From positions 1-22,830 of the forward strand of contig CAZPMO010000066.1 of assembly GCA_964587515.1 (NCBI GenBank): a stretch of DNA of 22,830 nt. Reading direction: 5' to 3'. The notes below the pieces were generated by a model. The model ran no database searches and had not been told where the DNA came from. It worked only from the letters and a program-made list of their open reading frames with translations. Source of the DNA: CAZPMO01 sp964587515 (GTDB lineage: Bacteria; Pseudomonadota; Alphaproteobacteria; MPNO01). A program made the translations under genes and the position numbers. Positions 15,262-22,830 of the stretch are shown one piece after another. How positions within the stretch are numbered: position 1 is the stretch's first letter; each line of letters starts with the position of its first letter.

Positions 15262-16523
15262 GTCCCGAACCCCATCACATCGCGGTAGTATCGATACATG
15301 GCGCGGATACCGCGTTCCGAGATGATCGTGTCGAGCGTCTCATCATCGTCACCGAGCATCGCCAGCCCGACGCGCGGCACCGAACGCCGCAATCCGTCCT
15401 GCACGAACTTCAGCGCCTCGTTGTCTTCGATGCCTAGGAAGCCGCCGGGGCCGAAGATGTTGTTCTGGCGCAGCCGATGGCTGGTCATCTCCTCGTCGTC
15501 GGATGCGCGGCCGAACACCGCCCAGATCATCATCAGTTCGTTGGGACCGCGCGGCACGATCAGACGCGTATTCAGGATGTTGGTCTGGCGCAGCGCGGTA
15601 AGATTCGGCCAGATCGCCAGCGCCGCGCCCGACCACGGTGAATCATATTCGGGCACGAACTCGAGGACGCGCGGATCGCTGAGCGGCATGACCTCGTGGA
15701 AGGCCTGCATGTCCGCCTGTTCATCCGCCGCCACTTCCGGGCGGCCGGGCGGCCGGCGCGACATCAGCCCGCTATGGCGTCCCAGGGGGTCGACAAGGAT
15801 GTGGGATTCGTTGCTGGTGACGAACAGCCCGAAGGTCGTCAGATAGGTGTGCAGCAGGGTCGCGTGGTAGGGGTCCTTGAGGTTCTCCTGATAGAGCTTC
15901 CAGTTGCCCGGCAGGATGTTGCGGTGGATGCCCAGCAGGGTGAGCTCATCGCCGGCGAAGATGGTGTTGAACTGCTCCAGCACCTCCGGCCCGAGATAAT
16001 CCTCGATCGATTCCATATCGTCGCACGCGGTGGCAAAGATGGCGCCGTTCCGCGCGGTCACGTTGAAGCGGCGCAGACCGTGCTCGGCCATGTCGAATGC
16101 GTCCGGCATGCCGCCCTTGCCCTTGACGCCGCGCCGGAACGGGACGGCGGCGAGCGAACCGTCGAGGGCGAACGTCCAGTTGTGATAGGGGCAGACGAAG
16201 CGCTCCGTGTTGCCGCGATAGTTGCGGCAGAACTCGGCGCCGCGATGCGAACAGCGGTTCTCGAAGACGTGCAGCGCGCCGTCCGCGTCGCGCGCCAGCA
16301 CCACCGGCACCGCGCCCACATAGGACCGGACATAGTCCCCCGGCTCCGGCACCTCGCACGCCAGCCCGACGAAGTTCCAGTGACGCCCGAAGAAGATGCG
16401 CTCCTGTTCGCGCTCATAAACGTCCGGGTCGGTATAGATCCAGTCCGGCACCTGCGTGTCGTCGGCCGGCCAGCGTAACTCGCCCGCCGGCTCGCCCGCC
16501 GGAAAATCACGTAATCCGTCCAT
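15258..16523 (-). CDS. Rieske non-heme iron aromatic-ring-hydroxylating dioxygenase alpha subunit
   Basis: The 421-aa protein is the catalytic subunit. Its Rieske [2Fe-2S] site is complete: C91-S-H93 and C111-P-Y-H114. The mononuclear iron site appears as N-L-K-D217-P-Y-H220-A-T-L-L-H225, with D217 as the bridging aspartate that carries electrons between neighbouring subunits. The length and motif spacing fit the benzoate/anthranilate 1,2-dioxygenase group; the aromatic substrate cannot be read from sequence. ATG 16523 follows a strong AGGAGG. It is the first gene of a two-gene operon with the beta subunit, divergent from the cyclase gene at 16717. Electron-transfer partners are not encoded nearby. 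Confidence 0.92.
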   Translation of the reverse strand: MDGLRDFPAGEPAGELRWPADDTQVPDWIYTDPDVYEREQERIFFGRHWNFVGLACEVPEPGDYVRSYVGAVPVVLARDADGALHVFENRCSHRGAEFCRNYRGNTERFVCPYHNWTFALDGSLAAVPFRRGVKGKGGMPDAFDMAEHGLRRFNVTARNGAIFATACDDMESIEDYLGPEVLEQFNTIFAGDELTLLGIHRNILPGNWKLYQENLKDPYHATLLHTYLTTFGLFVTSNESHILVDPLGRHSGLMSRRPPGRPEVAADEQADMQAFHEVMPLSDPRVLEFVPEYDSPWSGAALAIWPNLTALRQTNILNTRLIVPRGPNELMMIWAVFGRASDDEEMTSHRLRQNNIFGPGGFLGIEDNEALKFVQDGLRRSVPRVGLAMLGDDDETLDTIISERGIRAMYRYYRDVMGFGT

Positions 16524-16574
16524 TGCGTCCTCCTGGCTTTTCTTATTCGGGAATTTTCGGATGTCGCCTCCCGA

Positions 16575-16590
16575 TTACCCAAGACGGTAA
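16575..16590. promoter_or_regulatory. Candidate operator dyad TTACC-N6-GGTAA upstream of the dioxygenase operon
   Basis: TTACC (16575-16579), CAAGAC, GGTAA (16586-16590) form a perfect 5-bp dyad with a 6-base centre, about 52-67 bases before the dioxygenase start in the 193-bp divergent intergenic region. The position suits control of the dioxygenase operon by a dimeric repressor or activator. No regulator gene is adjacent and the arms are short, so this is tentative. Confidence 0.25.
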
Positions 16591-16716
16591 CACACTCGAA
16601 TATCGACCGACAGCGCGGCGTTCATCCGGTCTGGCAGCGCCGTTTGCCCTCGATGGACTCGCGCAACAGCCGCCCATACAATCGCGTTCGGCGTTCTCTC
16701 TGATGGAACGGAACCC

Positions 16717-18476
16717 ATGGTCTCGCAGCGTACCCAACGCCGCCTCACCGTCATCCAGGCCACCGACATCGTCGGCTATTCCCGCCTGATGGAAGCCGAC
16801 GAGGCAGCAACGCTGGACCAGCTCCGAACATTGCGTCAGGAGCTGTTCGATCCCAAGCTCGCGGAGTTCGGCGGACGGATCGTGAAGACCATGGGCGACG
16901 GGGTGCTGGCGGAATTCGCCAGCGCGGTGGATGCCGTGGAACACGCCATCGACATCCAGACCACGCTTGCCGAGCGCAACGCCGATGTTCTGGAAGACCG
17001 CCGCATCGTGCTCCGCATCGGCATCAATATCGGCGACGTGGTGGTCGAGGACGACGATATTTTCGGCGACGGGGTGAACGTGGCGGCACGTCTGGAAGGC
17101 CTCGCCGAACCCGGTAGCATATATGTGTCGGACGACGTCCGGCGTCAGGTCGACGGCAAGGTGCGCGCCGCGTTCGATGATCTGGGTGAACAGTCGCTGA
17201 AGAACATAGAGCGGCGGGTCCGGGTTTACCCGGTCGCCGCCGCGCCGTCGGAAGGCGCAGGCAATTCGGATGACGATGAAAAGCTTCAACTCTCCGACAG
17301 ACCGTCCATCGCGGTGCTGCCGTTCGACAACATGTCGGGCGACCCGGAGCAGGAATACTTTTCAGACGGCATCGCCGAGGATCTGATCACGGCGCTGTCC
17401 CGCATCCGCCATTTCGATGTCGTCGCCCGCAATACGACTTTTTCGTACAAGGGCTCTTCGCCCAATATCCGAGAGGTTTCCAGGGAACTTGGCGCGCGCT
17501 ACGTGGTCGAGGGCAGCGTTCGCAAGTCCGGAAACCGGGTCCGCGTATCTGCACAGCTGATCGACGGCACAACGGGGAACCATGTCTGGGCCGAGCGATA
17601 CGATCGCGACCTGGAAGACATATTCGCGGTGCAGGACGAGCTGACCCTGACATTGGTCGCCGCCATCGAACCCGAGATGAACAAGTCCGAGCGGCAGTGC
17701 GCCGTCACGAACCGAACCGAAAACCTCGACGCATGGGAGCTCTATCATCGCGGCATGTGGCATATGTCGCGCCAGACTTCGGAAGATTTTCGCGAGGCGA
17801 GTTCCCTGTTCGAACGGGCCATGGAACTCGACCGAAATTTCGCGCCAGCTCATGCGGCGTACGCCCAGTGCTACGCGCGGAACTATCTTATGGGATCCTA
17901 CGAGGGCGATCGGGATCGGGCATTAAAGGCGGCTCGACACGCCGTGGAACTCGACAATGAAGATTCGATGGCTCACCTGTCGCTCGGCCATGTACAGATG
18001 ATCGACCGGGACCATGAGCGTGCAATTGCGGAATTCGAGACCGCGACCCGCTTCAATCCGGGCTCCGCGCAAGCACATCATTTCCTGGGCACGGCGCTGG
18101 TACATGCGGGTCGGGCCGAAGACGCGCTGCCGCATCTGGCGGAGGCCCTGAGATTAAGCCCGGCCGACCCCAACGCCATGCTGTTCAATAGCCGCATCGC
18201 CCTGGCGCATTTGTATCTCGGCGATAACGACTCGGCGGCGGAGTGGTCTGAAAAGCCTTGCGTTTGCCGGGCGCGAACTGGCCAGCGCGTGCGGTCAGGG
18301 TGGCGGCGCTGGCCCATCTTGGCCGTAGCGACGACGCCACCGACGCGCTCGCGGAACTCATGCGGTTTCGAACGGATATCACCTTGTCGTTCGTTCGATA
18401 TCGAATGCCGACGACGGATGCGACCTATCTTAAGAACTTTGTTGAAGGCCTCCGCAAAGCCGGGCTGTCGGAGTGA
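16717..18476 (+). CDS. Class III adenylate/guanylate cyclase with TolB-like and TPR domains (one apparent frameshift near 18254)
   Basis: The N-terminal cyclase domain (about residues 8-170) has both metal-binding aspartates (D17 in ATDIVGYSRLM, D61 in MGDGVLAEF), the purine-contacting K57 and the transition-state pair N121/R125 (GDGVNVAARLE), so it should be active; cAMP is the likely product. A TolB-N-like region follows from about 195 ('RPSIAVLPFDNMSGDPEQEYFSDGIAEDLITALSRI', 'ARYVVEGSVRKSGNRVRVSAQLID'), then TPR repeats (about 365-510). Near 18254 the frame of homology shifts: the other frame gives 'LRLPGANWPARAVRVAALAH' and continues to 'NFVEGLRKAGLSE', ending TGA 18474-18476, the expected C-terminus. 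One base seems to be missing in GAAAAGCCTTGC. Without correction the frame runs to 18522 with an unrelated tail. The N-terminal domains are unaffected. ATG 16717 has only a weak ribosome site. Confidence 0.88.
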
Positions 18477-18552
18477 ACCACCTGGAGATTTATGTTCCGG
18501 CGATGGCGTCGCGACGATATAGTCGGTATCGGTTCAAAGAGGCGTACGAGAC

Positions 18553-18756
18553 ATGACCAAAGCCAAGGCTCGCCAACGGGCAAAGGCGAAAGCGGGACAG
18601 AAAGCCAAGAAGCGCGAAGCCGCCGCCGATCAGCCCGGCCAGAAGATAAAGCCGGGACAGTTCGATCCGGGGTCCGGCTCGATTTCCAGCCCGAGGGCGA
18701 ACCCCAACACCAAGAACTTCGGCGGCGCGAGGCGTGGGGCGCAACGGTCGAGATAG
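18553..18756 (+). CDS. Small basic conserved hypothetical protein
   Basis: This 67-aa, very basic protein starts 'MTKAKARQRAKAKAGQKAKK' and ends 'NPNTKNFGGARRGAQRSR'. The Lys/Ala-rich N-terminus, the central GQKIKPGQFDPGSGSI and the C-terminal NxKxFGGARRGAxRSR look like a small family I associate with alphaproteobacteria, of unknown role; nucleic-acid binding is plausible from charge alone. It sits 76 bases after the cyclase and 25 bases before the EamA gene. Another frame over the same bases is open but shows no family character. Confidence 0.65.
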   Translation: MTKAKARQRAKAKAGQKAKKREAAADQPGQKIKPGQFDPGSGSISSPRANPNTKNFGGARRGAQRSR

Positions 18757-18781
18757 ACCGCACCGGAACACCATACATCAA

Positions 18782-19687
18782 ATGACATCGAATACAGCAA
18801 CCGGCGAAGGCCGGCGGGCGCTTGGCCTGACAATGGTGGTCGTCTCCGCCTTGAGCTTCGCGGCCGGTTCGACGAGCGCCGTGATGTCCTATCAGGCGGG
18901 CGCGACGCCGGCCTCGGTCGTCACCGCGCGGATTCTGTTCACCGTTTTGGCGCTATTTTTATACATTCGCGCCAGCGGCGGTGAGACCCGCCTTCCCCCG
19001 CGCGAGCGCTACATCTCGCTGTTGCTGGGCGTGATCATGGCGGTCCAGTCCTATGCGCTGGTCCATGCGTTCGCGGTCATGCCGGTCGCGCTCGCCGTTC
19101 TCACCTTCTACCTCTATCCGCTGATGATCGGGGTCGGCGTACACTTCAACGGAAGCGAACGCATCACGCCGGGACTCGCAGTCGCCCTGGTCGGCGCGTT
19201 CATCGGGCTTGTGCTGGCGCTCGACGTCGGCACCGGCGGGCTCAATGTGCTGGGCGCCGCGCTGGCGACGTTTTCTGCCCTCGCTTTCGCCCTGATCGCC
19301 ATGGTCATGCAGCCCATGATCGCGCGCACGGGGGATTCGCGACCCATCACGCTGCACATGCATTACACCGCGGTGATCGTGTTGATTATGGCCAATCTCG
19401 TGTTGGGCGAATATCCGCTGCCGACCGGCGCGGTCGGTTGGACGGCGTTCGCCGCGGCGCCGGTGCTATACGCCATTGCCATCACCACGCTCTTCATCGC
19501 CTTCGGCCTGATCGGCCCGGTGCGATCCTCGCTGGTGATGAATCTGGAGCCCGTCGCCTCGATCGTCTTCGGATTCCTGCTGCTGAGCCAGGTCCTGAGC
19601 CCGATGCAGATTCTCGGCGCGGCCATCGTGATCGCGGCCATCACGGTGCCGAAACTCGAAGCCGTACGTCGGGCGAAGAAGAGCTAG
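18782..19687 (+). CDS. EamA/DMT-family transporter
   Basis: The 301-aa protein has about ten hydrophobic helices in two similar halves, as in the drug/metabolite transporter superfamily: 'GLTMVVVSALSFAAGSTSAV', 'YISLLLGVIMAVQSYALVHAFAVMPVALAVLTFYLYPLMIGVG', 'GLAVALVGAFIGLVLALDVG', 'LGAALATFSALAFALIAMVM', 'YTAVIVLIMANLVLG', 'AFAAAPVLYAIAITTLFIAFGLIGPVRSSLVMNLEPVASIVFGFLLL' and 'ILGAAIVIAAITVPKLEA'. The 'RSSLVMNLEPVASIVFGFLLLSQVLSPMQILGAAIVIAA' end is typical of EamA domain 2. It is probably an inner-membrane exporter; the substrate is unknown. I chose ATG 18782 since the frame upstream reads through the small basic gene. Confidence 0.87.
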   Translation: MTSNTATGEGRRALGLTMVVVSALSFAAGSTSAVMSYQAGATPASVVTARILFTVLALFLYIRASGGETRLPPRERYISLLLGVIMAVQSYALVHAFAVMPVALAVLTFYLYPLMIGVGVHFNGSERITPGLAVALVGAFIGLVLALDVGTGGLNVLGAALATFSALAFALIAMVMQPMIARTGDSRPITLHMHYTAVIVLIMANLVLGEYPLPTGAVGWTAFAAAPVLYAIAITTLFIAFGLIGPVRSSLVMNLEPVASIVFGFLLLSQVLSPMQILGAAIVIAAITVPKLEAVRRAKKS

Positions 19688-19755
19688 AGCGCTATCCGCG
19701 TCTGGCCAAGCCCGGCCGCGTCCTCTAACATCGCCGCCTTCAGGGATGGCGCTTT
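19688..19755 (+). terminator. Possible terminator after the EamA gene
   Basis: AGCGCTATCC (19688-19697) pairs with GGATGGCGCT (19744-19753), with one G-T wobble, and is followed by TTT. The 46-base loop contains a smaller GGCC/GGCC hairpin. It starts immediately after the EamA stop codon. The large loop makes it a weak prediction. Confidence 0.25.
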
Positions 19756-19770
19756 AATCGGGATAGGGAC

Positions 19771-20799
19771 ATGGCCAGGGAAATCACCTTCGGCTATATG
19801 AGCCGCGGCCAGTATCCGCTCGGCGACGACATGGAACTGCGCTTCGACGAGTTGTTGGAGCAGGCCCGCATGGCCGAGCGCGTCGGCTATGACAACTATA
19901 TCAAGAGCAGCCATTACAGCGGCTATCCGCTGATGGAATTGCAGCAGATCCCGCTGCTGGCCAGACTGTCGGCCGAGGTGCCGAAGATGCGCCTGTGCGC
20001 CGGAATCGTGCTGCTGCCGCTGCACAAGCCGCTCGATATCGCCGAGCAATTCGCGACGCTCGACGTGATGTCGAACGGCAAGGTGATCTTCGGCGTCGGC
20101 ATCGGTTATCGCGACGTGGAATTCCACGCCTTCGGCACCAATCGTAAGGAGGCGCGCCAGCGCTTCGAGGAAAATCTCAACGCCGTCAAGCGGTTATGGA
20201 CCGAGGAAACCGTCACCATGACGGGCTCGCATTTCGAGCTCGACGGCGCGTCGTGCGCGCTGAAGCCGCTGCAAAAACCGCACCCGCCGGTCTGGATCGG
20301 GGCCAACGCCGATGTGGCGATCAAGCGCGCGGCGCGCATGGCGGACGCGTGGTTCGTGAACCCCCATAACCGCATCGACACCATCGAACGCCAGGTCGAG
20401 GTCTACAGGCGCGAGCTGGACGCCTGCGGCAAGCCGTTCCCCGACGAGTTCCCGATGATGCGCGAGGTGTTCGTGGCCAAGACCCACGAGGAGGCCAAGC
20501 GCATCGCGCGGCCCTATCTCGAAAAGAAATACGCCGCCTATCACGAATGGGGCCAGGACAAGGCCATGCCCGAGGGCGACGACGATCTCGGGCTCGCCTA
20601 TGACGAGCTGGTCCGCGACCGCTTCCTGCTGGGCACGCCCGAGGAGGTCGCCGAACAGATCCTGAAATTCGTGCGCACCCTGGGCGTCAACCACTTCATC
20701 TTCGGCGTCCAGTGGCCCGGCATGCCGCACCAGATGGTTCTGGATAACACCCAGATGCTGGGCGAGGAAGTATTTCCGCTGGTCCGCGCCGGCGCCTGA
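19771..20799 (+). CDS. Luciferase-like (LLM class) flavin-dependent oxidoreductase
   Basis: This 342-aa protein shows the bacterial luciferase-like TIM barrel: 'ELRFDELLEQARMAERVGYDNYIKSSHYSGYPLMEL', 'RLCAGIVLLPLHKPLDIAEQFATLDVMSNGKVIFGVGIGYRDVEFHAFG', 'RFEENLNAVKRLW', 'KPLQKPHPPVWIGANADVAIKRAARMADAWFV' and a C-terminal 'GTPEEVAEQILKFVRTLGVNHFIFGVQWPGMPH'. The order and spacing match the family, which uses FMNH2 or F420 for monooxygenation or hydride transfer. Sequence alone does not decide the cofactor. It starts a three-gene run with the MetE-like and hydrolase genes, 26 bases before the next ATG. Confidence 0.87.
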   Translation: MAREITFGYMSRGQYPLGDDMELRFDELLEQARMAERVGYDNYIKSSHYSGYPLMELQQIPLLARLSAEVPKMRLCAGIVLLPLHKPLDIAEQFATLDVMSNGKVIFGVGIGYRDVEFHAFGTNRKEARQRFEENLNAVKRLWTEETVTMTGSHFELDGASCALKPLQKPHPPVWIGANADVAIKRAARMADAWFVNPHNRIDTIERQVEVYRRELDACGKPFPDEFPMMREVFVAKTHEEAKRIARPYLEKKYAAYHEWGQDKAMPEGDDDLGLAYDELVRDRFLLGTPEEVAEQILKFVRTLGVNHFIFGVQWPGMPHQMVLDNTQMLGEEVFPLVRAGA

Positions 20800-20825
20800 C
20801 AAACATTCAGCCTGGAGACACAATC

Positions 20826-22010
20826 ATGTACCGCGCGACCAAGGATATCGTGCTTCCCACCACCATCATCGGTTCGCTGCCCCGGCCCGCCTGGTATACG
20901 GAAAATCTCGGCAGGCGGAATTTCCGCGAGGCGATGGTGCTGACCGGCTATCGCGAACAATATACCGACGTGGTCTCGGCCTATCTGCGCGACCAGGAGA
21001 CCGCCGGGCTCGATATCTGCACCGACGGCGACGCCCGCTTCGACGACGATGTGGGCGGCCATAGCTGGTTTTCATACGCGCCCAACCACATGGACGGGTT
21101 CGGCGACGATTACGCCTATCGCCACGGCGGCGGCCGCGCCGGCATGGCCCATGCGCGCGGCCATATCCTGCACGAGGTCCTGGAAGCCCGCGTAATGCCC
21201 GACCTGGTCGGCCCGGTCGGGCGGGGGCATCTGGAATACACCGCGGTCTGGAAGACCGCCCAGCGCCTGACCACCCGGCCGGTGAAGTTCGGCACCATCA
21301 CGCCGGAGCTGATCGCGATGGCGGTGCGCAATTTTCATTACGAAGATCTGCGCGAGGCCATTCTCGTGGTCAGCGAGGCGCTCAACGAGGAGCTGACCGA
21401 GCTTGCCGACGCCGGCTGCCCGGTGATCCAGATGGAGGAAACCCAGATTCATCTGCTGGCCGCGAAGGGTCTTACCGACGGGACGCTGAACCCCGATTTC
21501 ATGGTCGAGGTGTTTAACAACACCGTGAGAGGCCTCGGCGAGAAGACAGAAATCTGGTGCCATACCTGCTGGGGCAACCCGGCGCAGCAGCGCATTTTCG
21601 ACGAGCAGCAAAGCTACGTCCCGGCGCTGGAAGCGCTGAACCGGGTCGAAGCCGACGTGCTGACCTTCGAATGCTGCTCGTCGGGCGGGGCGGATATTGA
21701 CAAGATCGGCGAGGTCATTTCGAGCGACAAGAAAATCGCCATCGGCGTCATCGACCATCACACGCTTCAGGTCGAAATGCCGAGCCAGGTCGCGGCCACC
21801 ATCCGCCATGCGCTGGAACATATCCCGGCGGAACGGCTGGTGATCGCGTCCGATTGCGGCATGGGCCGCGAAGGCATGAGCCGGCGGCATGCCTACAACA
21901 AGATCGTCTCGCTGGTCCGGGGCACCAATATCGTGCGCAAGGAGCTCGGCCTGCCGGAAGCCGCCTGCCTCGCCGCCGACGACCGTTATTCGCTGGTCGA
22001 GGATTCCTGA
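20826..22010 (+). CDS. MetE C-terminal-like (cobalamin-independent) methyltransferase-family protein
   Basis: The 394-aa protein matches the C-terminal, zinc-binding half of cobalamin-independent methionine synthase. The zinc ligands are all visible: H246 and C248 in WCHTCWGN, E282 in LTFECCSSG and C344 in ASDCGMGREG, with the E-to-C spacing close to that of MetE. It lacks the N-terminal MetE domain. Proteins of this short type act as methyl or alkyl transferases to thiols, or as enzymes related to epoxyalkane:CoM transferase, and many are not methionine synthases. The N-terminus 'PTTIIGSLPRPAWYTENL' is typical. Its place between a luciferase-like oxidoreductase and a dienelactone hydrolase suggests a catabolic substrate. 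Confidence 0.83.
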   Translation: MYRATKDIVLPTTIIGSLPRPAWYTENLGRRNFREAMVLTGYREQYTDVVSAYLRDQETAGLDICTDGDARFDDDVGGHSWFSYAPNHMDGFGDDYAYRHGGGRAGMAHARGHILHEVLEARVMPDLVGPVGRGHLEYTAVWKTAQRLTTRPVKFGTITPELIAMAVRNFHYEDLREAILVVSEALNEELTELADAGCPVIQMEETQIHLLAAKGLTDGTLNPDFMVEVFNNTVRGLGEKTEIWCHTCWGNPAQQRIFDEQQSYVPALEALNRVEADVLTFECCSSGGADIDKIGEVISSDKKIAIGVIDHHTLQVEMPSQVAATIRHALEHIPAERLVIASDCGMGREGMSRRHAYNKIVSLVRGTNIVRKELGLPEAACLAADDRYSLVEDS

Positions 22011-22031
22011 GCCACAAAAGGGGGATAAGCA

Positions 22032-22754
22032 ATGTCATACAGCAAACAGACACTCGATATTCAGGGCAGCCCGATGGAAGTGCTGATCTTCGAGCCCGAG
22101 GGGTCCGGGCCGGCGCCGGGCGTGATGGTCGCCCAGCATCTGCCGATCGCCCACGAGGGTCTGGAGAAGGATCCGTTCACCATCGATGTGGGCGAGCGGC
22201 TGGCCAAGGCGGGCTATGCCTGCGTGATCCCCTACATTTTCCACTGGTGGCCGTCCGAGGAAGACATCGAGGTAAAGAGGGCCGAATGGCGCGACGACTG
22301 GACGATCGCCGACCTCGACGCCTCCTACGCGCTGCTGACCGGCCTCGACCGGGTCGACGCCGACCGGACGGCGATCATCGGCCATTGCTGGGGCGGCCGG
22401 GTGACCTGGCTGGGCGCCTGCCACAACCCCGAATACAAGGTCGCGGCGACGCTCTATGGCGGGCGCATTAAGATCGCCATGGGCGAGAACAGCGTGCCGC
22501 CCATCGAGCTCGCCGACCGGATGAAATGCGACGTGATCGGCATTTTCGGCAATGACGACCAGAACCCGTCGCCGGAGGATGTGAAGGATCTCGACGCGGC
22601 CCTGACCGCGGCCGGCATCCAGCATGAATTCCATTGCTATGACGGCGCCGGGCACGGGTTCCAGGATTTCGTGAACGAGGAACGCTATCGTCCCGAGGCG
22701 ACCGAGGATTCATGGGCCAAGATCCTCGCCTATTTCGACGCCCGGCTTAAATAG
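22032..22754 (+). CDS. Dienelactone hydrolase family protein
   Basis: This 240-aa alpha/beta hydrolase has the Cys-Asp-His triad of dienelactone hydrolases: nucleophile C119 in GHCWGG, the acid in GNDDQNPSP (175-176) and H208 in GAGHGF. The length is normal for the family. It should hydrolyse lactones or esters in the cytoplasm, as in ring-cleavage pathways, though many members act on other substrates. AAAAGGGGG (22016-22024) precedes ATG 22032, and 21 bases separate it from the MetE-like gene, so the two are probably co-transcribed. Confidence 0.9.
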   Translation: MSYSKQTLDIQGSPMEVLIFEPEGSGPAPGVMVAQHLPIAHEGLEKDPFTIDVGERLAKAGYACVIPYIFHWWPSEEDIEVKRAEWRDDWTIADLDASYALLTGLDRVDADRTAIIGHCWGGRVTWLGACHNPEYKVAATLYGGRIKIAMGENSVPPIELADRMKCDVIGIFGNDDQNPSPEDVKDLDAALTAAGIQHEFHCYDGAGHGFQDFVNEERYRPEATEDSWAKILAYFDARLK

Positions 22755-22810
22755 CGCTCAGTCGGGGCAGTCGCATAAGAACTGATACCGGCTCGAATCC
22801 GACGCTTCGA

Positions 22811-22830
22811 ACCCTCTCCCCTCGCGGGAG
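22811..22830. repeat. Left part of a palindromic repeat or terminator at the window edge
   Basis: CTCCC (22816-22820), loop CTCGC and GGGAG (22826-22830) form a stem at the end of the window. The preceding ACCCT would pair with AGGGT if the next bases continue the symmetry. Hairpins of this CCCTCTCCC...GGGAGAGGG type are frequent between bacterial genes. It lies 57 bases after the hydrolase gene. Confidence 0.4.

Noticed and set aside
18477..18522. C-terminal tail of the cyclase in the uncorrected frame
   Set aside because: It is not TPR-like, while the alternate frame gives the expected family ending at 18476.

Overview
The window is GC-rich bacterial DNA with tightly packed genes, ATGA/GTGA four-base overlaps and GGAGG-type ribosome sites. 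Its gene content (class III cyclase with TolB-like and TPR domains, GGDEF proteins, Rieske dioxygenase, HpaH-type monooxygenases, luciferase-like oxidoreductase, cobalamin-independent methyltransferase) fits a catabolically versatile, free-living alphaproteobacterium. I cannot place it to genus. Two N runs (385-394 and 13017-13111) show that it is a draft or metagenome scaffold, and each interrupts one gene.

Layout. 1-211: leader holding a large imperfect palindrome. 212-1271: CCC1/VIT1-type metal transporter with a ferritin-like N-terminus, split by the first gap. 1384-7104: five same-strand genes that look like one catabolic operon (solute-binding-fold protein, amidohydrolase, quinone-reductase-like MDR protein, two tandem group-D flavin monooxygenases). 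7108-8112 (-): SAM-dependent O-methyltransferase-like protein. 8215-9321 (+) and 9333-10436 (-): two convergent paralogous AhpD/CMD-family genes. 10645-14681: two diguanylate cyclases flanking a CBS/caspase chimeric remnant. 14743-16523 (-): Rieske dioxygenase alpha and beta subunits. 16717-18476: adenylate cyclase/TolB-like/TPR protein with a late frameshift. 18553-18756: small basic protein. 18782-19687: EamA exporter. 19771-22754: luciferase-like oxidoreductase, MetE-like protein and dienelactone hydrolase, probably co-transcribed.

The most notable content is the pair at 8215-10436. Each gene reaches an in-frame TGA in the context Asn-Gln-Cys-Val-Tyr-TGA-Thr-Thr-Ser-His and continues in the same frame for about 120 codons of well-conserved C-terminal sequence. 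If TGA is read as selenocysteine, both proteins regain the full AhpD catalytic motif E-x11-C-x2-C-x3-H with Sec in the second cysteine position. Each TGA is followed at the same distance by an identical hairpin with a G near the start of its loop, as expected of a bacterial SECIS. A conventional annotation would break each gene into a truncated CMD protein and a separate small hypothetical. AhpD-like selenoproteins are known as a class; the convergent pair and the two-CxxC architecture are what deserve attention. No selenocysteine machinery (selA, selB, selC, selD) lies in this window.

The remaining genes suggest aromatic or xenobiotic catabolism (ring hydroxylation, dienelactone hydrolysis, amidohydrolase) mixed with second-messenger signalling (two c-di-GMP synthases, one cAMP cyclase). 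No flavin reductase for the two monooxygenases and no ferredoxin or reductase for the Rieske enzyme is present, so these partners must be encoded elsewhere.
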